This document shows, piece by piece, positions 31,042 to 36,502 of a stretch of DNA of 36,502 nucleotides; position 1 is the first letter of the stretch; every line of letters starts with the position of its first letter. Under the pieces are notes generated by a model. The model did not search any database. It worked only from the letters and a program-made list of their open reading frames with translations, and was not told the origin of the DNA. The DNA is taken from positions 1 through 36,502 of the forward strand of contig SXKT01000053.1 in NCBI GenBank assembly GCA_005778035.1. Reading direction: 5' to 3'. The translations under genes were made by a program, and so were the position numbers. Source of the stretch: Chloroflexota bacterium. GTDB lineage: Bacteria; Chloroflexota; Anaerolineae; Anaerolineales; Villigracilaceae.

Positions 31042-33534
31042 TCAAGGTCTGAAGATCAGATATCTGGATGATTTGTCGCAAGGGTCCAATTTTGAGGTAC
31101 TGGCGATTTGGGTAAACTTGGCCAGGTCAAAACTTTGAAGGATCGGGTTCCCCAAATATCTTTCCTCGATCATTAAGAAATCAGCCTCCTGCGCCCACCT
31201 GGCTGAGATCTCCTCGTTCCAAAAGCCGTATTTTTCTGCGATCTGACTATTGCTGCCCACTTTATATGAGAACCCATCATTGATCTGTTGCGGAAAAATT
31301 TTCACATCCATGGTTAGGAATGGAGTGGTGGATTCGCCTAACCAATAGACCTTGCTGCCAGCTGGTATCACCTGCTTCAGTTCAGCATCTACCCTGGAGT
31401 GCGCCAAGATGACATCCCCACGGCAAGATTGGTAATTATGCCTCGAATGCATCCAAACACTGGTGAAGGGCGGAAAGCCCAGCATGCAGATTAATATCAA
31501 AATCTGTAAAGAAACCCCATTTTGGGGTTTTCCTGAATAGTTGCCATTGGCTACCAAAAATATCAACAAAATTGACAAAAAGATGGCAGTGCCAAATGCC
31601 AATGGAAATGCGATCTTGGCATCTTCTATGCCAACGCCAAAGTTCTCCCTTGCCCAAACGAACAACGGTTGCACCCCAGCCTTGCCCGCCAAAGAAGGAA
31701 TCTTGAAATAAAACAAACTCTCGAGCGATTGCCGGTGAATAAACCAATTGCTGAGTGTAAATATGGCGCCAATAATAGTGAACAAGAGCGCCTTTGTTTT
31801 TCCAAAAATCGGGTCAACCAAGGGCAACATCATCACTGTCAGCACAATACCCATCGGCAAATAAAAGGATAGGTATCCAGAAAAACAATAAATACAAGAC
31901 CCATCATTGAGTGTGATCACACCGTGGGCGAGGTTGAGTACAACCAAAGTGCCTGCCAAAAAAACGATTTCTTTATAAAAATGATACTTTTGAAACCCCT
32001 TCCAATTGGCTACAATTGGCAACATTATCAACCCCGCCAGCGCAAAAAAATTACTGGCGATTCCCTGTAAAAAGCTATTTGCCACAGAAATAGCGTCGAC
32101 ACTTGCCCCGATCAGTTTCCAGCTAACAGTGCCACCACCGGTGTATCTGTAAGCATCCAAAAATGGGGTGATTGCTTTTGGTAACCACTTGGCCCAGACC
32201 TTTAAGATCCCAGGCCAGTACGCAGCGTGGCCAACCCCAAAAACCATTATCCCAGCAAGTATGACCGGAATGGCACGGCGCCATCCCAATTTCCAAAGGA
32301 TGTAAAGGTTCAATCCGGCAAGGTATATTGCCATATTCTCGCGGGTTAAGACAACAATTGAGGCGAGCATGTTGCTGATCACCAAGGAAGTGATGGATCC
32401 ATTTTTGCGGAGCGCAAAATATAACGATAATGTGAGCAAGGTTGCAGTGTAGATCTGCGAGTTGCCCAAATTATAAAAATTATCCAAGGCCGGGTTTAAC
32501 ATAAAAAACGCCGAAGCAGCCAAGCCACCATAGGTCGGCCAAATCCGTTGCCCAATTTGGAAAAGCAATATTGCTATGGCCACAAGCATTGCCAAACTTG
32601 CCATGCGCAAGGTAAGGATGCCAGCACCAAAAATTTGTTGGATGATGCCTGGCAACAGAAAAGACAGCGGCATCTTGTTGGTCCAGGGACCATAATCCTG
32701 ATAGGGGGAATACTGGCCAGAAGTGAATAATAAGCCTTTAATTCCGTAGGAGCCTTCATCCATGATACTCGGCAAAGACCATGCGCCTGTTATGACCGTT
32801 TGTAAAAAAACAAAAAACGCCAGCGCGAAAACCAACAGCAATAAGACAAAAAGCTGATCGAATGTTTGGTCTTGCACGTCGGCAGTCACCCTCCACCAGT
32901 GATGGGTACAGGTTGCGGTTAATAAAACTGTAGCCAGAAGCCAGCATGACCATACTTGGACAGGATAATTTCCGCCAAGCACCCCGCCGATGAAAACCAG
33001 GATGTACAGAGAAAACGCAATGATCCAATTCCGCGGTACGATCCGCGCCACATTCGTTTGCCCAGTGAGTCGTTCACCCAGGGCAACCAGGGTAAGCAGC
33101 AGGCTGAATTGGGTAAAAAATCCATTGGCAAACAAGGCAAAAAAAAGTGATAAAGGTGTGAACAAGATCAAGGCAAAGACCATTGCTGCGAACAGTGCCA
33201 TTGCCAAAACACGGAGCGTGGTGGGTAGTGTTGAAATGTAGGAATTTAGACCAGAAAAGAATGAATTTTTCTGGTCCTGAAAGGAATGATGATTACTAAG
33301 GAACAAAGCCAATGCTGCAAGCAGGATGAAAAAGAGGTAGGCAAAAGCCCATTTGGGGGTAGTAATGTCAAAAGCAGCCTTTGGCCCCAAAAATTTACCA
33401 GAAACCTGGATTAACCCAAAAATTGGAATGATAGAAGTGAGAAGGATAGAGATTCGATTTGTACGTTTCACTGAGAAATGGCCTTGTTTGAAGTGGATGA
33501 CAGCGTAATTATACCTGCCGAAACAATCAGCCAT
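31042..33534 (-). CDS. GT-C family membrane glycosyltransferase-like protein
   Basis: The 830-residue protein has about 18 predicted membrane segments over residues 28-700 and a soluble C-terminal part of about 125 residues. The segment after residue 230 (MDEGSYGIKGLLF, then YSPYQDYGPWTNKMPLSFLLPG) resembles the first external loop of GT-C enzymes of the PMT/ArnT type, where an acidic residue is catalytic; they use polyprenyl-phosphate sugars. That loop is reached only after several extra N-terminal helices. An AAAGG box supports the ATG at 33534. A GTG at 33471 is the alternative. No cell-wall genes are adjacent to specify the sugar or acceptor. Confidence 0.75.
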   Translation of the reverse strand: MADCFGRYNYAVIHFKQGHFSVKRTNRISILLTSIIPIFGLIQVSGKFLGPKAAFDITTPKWAFAYLFFILLAALALFLSNHHSFQDQKNSFFSGLNSYISTLPTTLRVLAMALFAAMVFALILFTPLSLFFALFANGFFTQFSLLLTLVALGERLTGQTNVARIVPRNWIIAFSLYILVFIGGVLGGNYPVQVWSCWLLATVLLTATCTHHWWRVTADVQDQTFDQLFVLLLLVFALAFFVFLQTVITGAWSLPSIMDEGSYGIKGLLFTSGQYSPYQDYGPWTNKMPLSFLLPGIIQQIFGAGILTLRMASLAMLVAIAILLFQIGQRIWPTYGGLAASAFFMLNPALDNFYNLGNSQIYTATLLTLSLYFALRKNGSITSLVISNMLASIVVLTRENMAIYLAGLNLYILWKLGWRRAIPVILAGIMVFGVGHAAYWPGILKVWAKWLPKAITPFLDAYRYTGGGTVSWKLIGASVDAISVANSFLQGIASNFFALAGLIMLPIVANWKGFQKYHFYKEIVFLAGTLVVLNLAHGVITLNDGSCIYCFSGYLSFYLPMGIVLTVMMLPLVDPIFGKTKALLFTIIGAIFTLSNWFIHRQSLESLFYFKIPSLAGKAGVQPLFVWARENFGVGIEDAKIAFPLAFGTAIFLSILLIFLVANGNYSGKPQNGVSLQILILICMLGFPPFTSVWMHSRHNYQSCRGDVILAHSRVDAELKQVIPAGSKVYWLGESTTPFLTMDVKIFPQQINDGFSYKVGSNSQIAEKYGFWNEEISARWAQEADFLMIEERYLGNPILQSFDLAKFTQIASTSKLDPCDKSSRYLIFRP

Positions 33535-33652
33535 ATCGCGCCTTTATTGTTGAGCAATTGGATGATTAAACTCATATTACAATTCAAAAATCGGCACCTG
33601 TACTATACTTTAAAAAGTGATGATTGTTGCGCTTGTTTGTGATTTTTTTACT

Positions 33653-33680
33653 TTGCTACGTGGTTACCATTGTTGATAAT
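33653..33680 (+). promoter_or_regulatory. Promoter of the oxidoreductase operon
   Basis: TTGCTA (33653-33658) and GATAAT (33675-33680) are separated by 16 bp, about 35 bp before the first ATG, which has an AAAGGAG ribosome site (33700-33706). Confidence 0.5.
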
Positions 33681-33715
33681 GATAAGTAGAGTTTTTTCAA
33701 AGGAGCCTAATTGTT

Positions 33716-33952
33716 ATGTCTGTTAATGGTTGGATTGAAGTGTCAGACATGTATTGCAAGGGATGTGAATTGTGTGTACATGCTTGCCCTCAAGAAGTAA
33801 TTGATCTGAATATGGACCGGTTGACGACGAAAGGTTTTCACCCGGCTTATATCGTAAAAGAAGGTTGCACAGGATGTGCAATTTGTGCGTTGGTCTGTCC
33901 AGATTCGGCGATCACTGTCTACCGTGAAGTGGTCAAAGGCAGGCCAGCTTGA
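33716..33952 (+). CDS. korD: 2-oxoacid:ferredoxin oxidoreductase, delta (ferredoxin) subunit
   Basis: This 78-residue protein is a 2[4Fe-4S] ferredoxin with clusters CKGCELCVHACP (residues 14-25) and CTGCAICALVCP (about 52-63). In this position it is the electron-transfer subunit of the enzyme encoded by the next three genes, passing electrons from the TPP/FeS core to free ferredoxin. AAAGGAG precedes the ATG. 53 bp separate it from the alpha gene, which has its own GGGGAG. Confidence 0.93.
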   Translation: MSVNGWIEVSDMYCKGCELCVHACPQEVIDLNMDRLTTKGFHPAYIVKEGCTGCAICALVCPDSAITVYREVVKGRPA

Positions 33953-34005
33953 ACTCTATTTTGGGAAAAATCGTTATGTATTCCTATCGTGGGGAGTGAA
34001 AATCA

Positions 34006-35124
34006 ATGGCGAAAGAATTGATCAAAGGAAATGTGGCGATGGCGGAAGCAGCCATCCGGGCTGGTTTGGAAGCATACTTTGGCTACCCTATTACCCCCCA
34101 AACCGAGGTATTGGAGCACTTGGCCAAACGGATGCCTGAACTGGGCAGGGCGTTTGTTCAGGCAGAGAGTGAAGTAGCGGCAATTAATATGGTGTACGGA
34201 GCGGCTTGTACAGGCGTACGGGTAATGACATCCTCATCAAGCCCGGGTGTATCGTTGATGCAAGAAGGACTTTCATACATCGCGGGCACAGAAGTGCCAG
34301 CTGTAATGATCAATGTTATGCGTGGCGGACCTGGCTTGGGCAATATTGCCCCTGCCCAAAGTGATTATCATCAGGCAGTTCGTGGTGGCGGGCATGGGGA
34401 TTACCATCCAATAGTGTTGGCACCGGCTTCCGTGCAAGAGGCCATTGACCTGACGGTACTATCATTTGACTTGGCGGAGAAATACCGCAATTTGGTTTTT
34501 GTTCTCGCGGATGGATCAGTTGGCCAAATGATGGAACCGGCAGAATTACCTGAAATGCGACCGGTTGTTCGCCAAGATTACGACTGGGCAATTCGGGGCA
34601 GGGGAGAGAACAGCCGCCCAAAACGTATTCTGACTTCCATTTATATTAATCCGTTAGATGAAGAAATAGCCAATCTGCGAATGTTGAATACCTGGTATCA
34701 GATCAAGCAAAACGAGATTCGATTTAAGGAATACTACCTGGATGATGCCGAATATTTGGTGGTTGGTTTTGGTACCGCAGGCAGGGTTGCCCTTTCAGCG
34801 GTGCGCAAATTCCGCGCCAATGGCGTCAAAGTAGGCTTGTTACGTCCGATCACTGTCAGCCCATTCCCCGATGAAATTCTGTCACTTCTCGCTGGTCGAA
34901 TGAAAGGTATTTTGGTTGTGGAAATGAGCCAGGGCCAAATGTTGGATGATGTATTGATAGCGGTTGGAAGGCAATCCCCGGTCCATTTTTATGGCCGTCC
35001 GGGAGGGGTCGTTCCTTTTCCCGAGGATGTAGAACGTGAGATCAATCGCATGATCGTATCCGATTCCAAGCTGGTCACCGATCCACGCAAAGCGTGGCTG
35101 GACCGGGCTTTAGCAAAAATCTGA
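34006..35124 (+). CDS. korA: 2-oxoacid:ferredoxin oxidoreductase, alpha subunit (VorB/KorA type)
   Basis: The protein has 372 residues. The N-terminal pyrimidine-binding domain has KGNVAMAEAAIRAGLEAYFG and YPITPQTEV (the family hallmark near residue 26), then QAESEVAAINMVYGAACTGV and SSSPGVSLMQEG. The C-terminal part (about 245-360) is the transketolase-C-like domain. The YPITPQTE and SSSPG motifs mark the alpha subunit. It reads most like the branched-chain 2-oxoisovalerate (Vor) or 2-oxoglutarate (Kor) type rather than pyruvate:ferredoxin oxidoreductase. Sequence alone does not fix the substrate. Confidence 0.92.
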   Translation: MAKELIKGNVAMAEAAIRAGLEAYFGYPITPQTEVLEHLAKRMPELGRAFVQAESEVAAINMVYGAACTGVRVMTSSSSPGVSLMQEGLSYIAGTEVPAVMINVMRGGPGLGNIAPAQSDYHQAVRGGGHGDYHPIVLAPASVQEAIDLTVLSFDLAEKYRNLVFVLADGSVGQMMEPAELPEMRPVVRQDYDWAIRGRGENSRPKRILTSIYINPLDEEIANLRMLNTWYQIKQNEIRFKEYYLDDAEYLVVGFGTAGRVALSAVRKFRANGVKVGLLRPITVSPFPDEILSLLAGRMKGILVVEMSQGQMLDDVLIAVGRQSPVHFYGRPGGVVPFPEDVEREINRMIVSDSKLVTDPRKAWLDRALAKI

Positions 35125-35135
35125 CAGGAGAATGA

Positions 35136-35915
35136 ATGGTTACCTTAGTAAAACCAGAAAACATGGTATTTTCCCGACCCCAGGCGTTTACCGAGACATC
35201 GACTCATTATTGCCCCGGCTGTACGCACGGCACTGCCCATCGCCTGATAGCGGAAACACTGATGGAAATGAACATCGTTGACCGCACGATCGGTGTCGCC
35301 CCTGTAGGTTGCTCGGTTTTTGCGTACAACTATTTTGATACTGATTTTGTAGAAGCCGCTCACGGGCGCGCTCCCGCGATGGCAACCGGCATCAAACGGG
35401 TATTGCCAGATCGGTGCGTTTTCACTTATCAGGGCGATGGTGATTTGGCCTCGATTGGAATGGCTGAGATCATGCATGCTGCCGGTCGAGGTGAGAATAT
35501 CACCGTCATCTTCCTAAATAACGCAATCTATGGGATGACCGGTGGTCAAATGGCCCCAACCACCTTGCCAGGGCAACGGACCACATCCTCTCCCAATGGG
35601 CGAGATGTCGAATTATCGGGTTTCCCTTTGCGAATGTCTGAGATGATCGCCAAAATGGACGGGGCGAGTTATGTTGTACGGCGTTCTCTGCACGATCCCG
35701 CGAATATCCGCAAGGCCAAAAAAGCCATCCGGACTGCGTTCGAAACCCAAATGCGTGGGTTAGGTTTTTCAATGGTGGAATTATTGTCCACTTGTCCTAC
35801 AAACTGGGGCATAAATCCAGTCGATTCCTGCCAATGGGTTGAAGACCACATGATCCCGGTGTATCCGCTGGGTGATTATAAGATCAGCCTTTCAGTCGGC
35901 GATCTGCGTTTGTAA
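35136..35915 (+). CDS. korB: 2-oxoacid:ferredoxin oxidoreductase, beta (TPP-binding) subunit
   Basis: The protein has 259 residues. It contains [13 protein letters not shown] near residue 26 and the TPP/Mg motif [20 protein letters not shown] near 106, followed by [18 protein letters not shown] near 129. These are diagnostic for the beta subunit. The start follows an AGGAGAATGA box, 11 bp after the alpha stop, so the genes are coupled. Confidence 0.94.
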   Translation: MVTLVKPENMVFSRPQAFTETSTHYCPGCTHGTAHRLIAETLMEMNIVDRTIGVAPVGCSVFAYNYFDTDFVEAAHGRAPAMATGIKRVLPDRCVFTYQGDGDLASIGMAEIMHAAGRGENITVIFLNNAIYGMTGGQMAPTTLPGQRTTSSPNGRDVELSGFPLRMSEMIAKMDGASYVVRRSLHDPANIRKAKKAIRTAFETQMRGLGFSMVELLSTCPTNWGINPVDSCQWVEDHMIPVYPLGDYKISLSVGDLRL

Positions 35916-35941
35916 TAATAGCAATTATTCGAGGCAATATA

Positions 35942-36487
35942 ATGCAAAAAGAGATCCTGATTGCGGGTTTTGGCGGGCAAGGAGTTTTATTTGCCGGGCA
36001 GATTTTGGCGTACACTGCCATGGACTTAAAAATGGAGGTGACTTGGATACCAAGCTATGGGCCAGAAATGCGTGGTGGCACCGCCAATTGTACGGTTGTT
36101 ATCGCCGATGAAGAGATCGGCTCTCCGCTGGTAGAAGTACCCCCATTGGCAATATTACTTAATTTACCTTCATACGACAAGTACGAACCAATGATCTTGC
36201 CCGGCGGGGTAGCGGTGATCAACGCGTCTTTGGTGGATAGGGGGCCAGTTCGAACTGACATTCAGCAGATATTCATCCCTGCCAGCAAGATCGCCGAAGA
36301 GATCGGTGACAAGAAACTGATGAATATGGTCACAGTGGGTGCCTTACTTACCAAATTACCTGAGCTAAAGATCGGTGACGTCAAGAATTCACTCAAGGCT
36401 CACTTGCCAGAGCGGCATCATAAATTGCTTCCCAGCAATTACCTGGCCTTGGAGCGTGGATATGTTGCTGCGATGGAATATGCCTGA
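35942..36487 (+). CDS. korC: 2-oxoacid:ferredoxin oxidoreductase, gamma subunit
   Basis: The 181-residue protein begins with EILIAGFGGQGVLFAGQILA, the glycine-rich hallmark of the gamma subunit, and has PSYGPEMRGGTANCTVVIAD near residue 40. It completes the delta-alpha-beta-gamma set. The gene lies 26 bp after beta and ends 15 bp before the window edge, so further operon members may lie beyond it. Confidence 0.94.
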   Translation: MQKEILIAGFGGQGVLFAGQILAYTAMDLKMEVTWIPSYGPEMRGGTANCTVVIADEEIGSPLVEVPPLAILLNLPSYDKYEPMILPGGVAVINASLVDRGPVRTDIQQIFIPASKIAEEIGDKKLMNMVTVGALLTKLPELKIGDVKNSLKAHLPERHHKLLPSNYLALERGYVAAMEYA

Positions 36488-36502
36488 TGATTTAATAACA
36501 CA

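Noticed and set aside
33569-33580. AACTCATATTAC shared with the repeat before the S41 protease
   Set aside because: A 12-base match between two places is expected many times by chance in a window this size.
33675-33686. GATAATGATAAG as a Fur box
   Set aside because: It matches only part of a Fur site, lacks the inverted half, and is better explained as the -10 of the operon promoter.

Overview
The window is a piece of bacterial chromosome with about 50% GC, densely packed genes on both strands and no phage, IS or CRISPR content. Gene content (a VorB-type 2-oxoacid:ferredoxin oxidoreductase, YugP zinc peptidase, AmmeMemoRadiSam protein B, a large GH13 protein, many GT-C membrane proteins, membrane and soluble GAF histidine kinases) suggests an anaerobic member of the Chloroflexota, probably Anaerolineae. 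This placement is inferred from gene content only and was not tested by any search.

Layout. 1-1261: the 3' end of a membrane protein. 1303-6794: a five-gene minus-strand operon encoding an 8-oxoguanine deaminase, a GntR/UTRA regulator, a YgeY-like M20 hydrolase, a YgeW-like carbamoyltransferase and carbamate kinase. It starts at a promoter whose -10 is buried in a 28-bp palindrome and ends at a strong terminator. 6799-7670: an EamA transporter broken by a one-base frameshift. 7738-11900: a TIGR01777 epimerase, a small membrane protein, tyrosyl-tRNA synthetase and a tandem-HD (HD-GYP) protein. 11899-12290: a minus-strand Val-Gly-Cys tRNA operon with a near-consensus promoter and a terminator. 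12385-16303: a secreted FN3-like/repeat protein, an ECF sigma factor with a coupled membrane partner, a zinc-ribbon Nudix hydrolase and a MEMO-family protein. 16317-20731 (minus): a flippase-like membrane protein, nadD and a large GH13 protein. 20814-24408: two orphan histidine kinases flanking a tRNA-Arg. 24395-27174 (minus): mutL translationally coupled to a zinc alcohol dehydrogenase. 27207-31041: a HAD phosphatase, a small membrane protein, an S41 protease, a YugP peptidase and a methyltransferase. 31042-33534 (minus): a GT-C family membrane protein. 33653-36487: a complete four-gene 2-oxoacid:ferredoxin oxidoreductase operon.

How the genes work together. The most interesting unit is the 1.3-6.8 kb operon. 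The deaminase would turn 8-oxoguanine into urate, the M20 hydrolase and YgeW-like enzyme would act on downstream ureido intermediates, and carbamate kinase would recover ATP from carbamoyl phosphate. This resembles the anaerobic purine/urate degradation clusters (ygeW-ygeY-ssnA type) of gut bacteria, but lacks ygeX, ygfK and xanthine dehydrogenase here. The oxidoreductase operon at the right end fits amino-acid or 2-oxoacid fermentation. Several genes have a TATAAT-like box six or seven bases before the ATG and no Shine-Dalgarno sequence, which suggests leaderless mRNAs.
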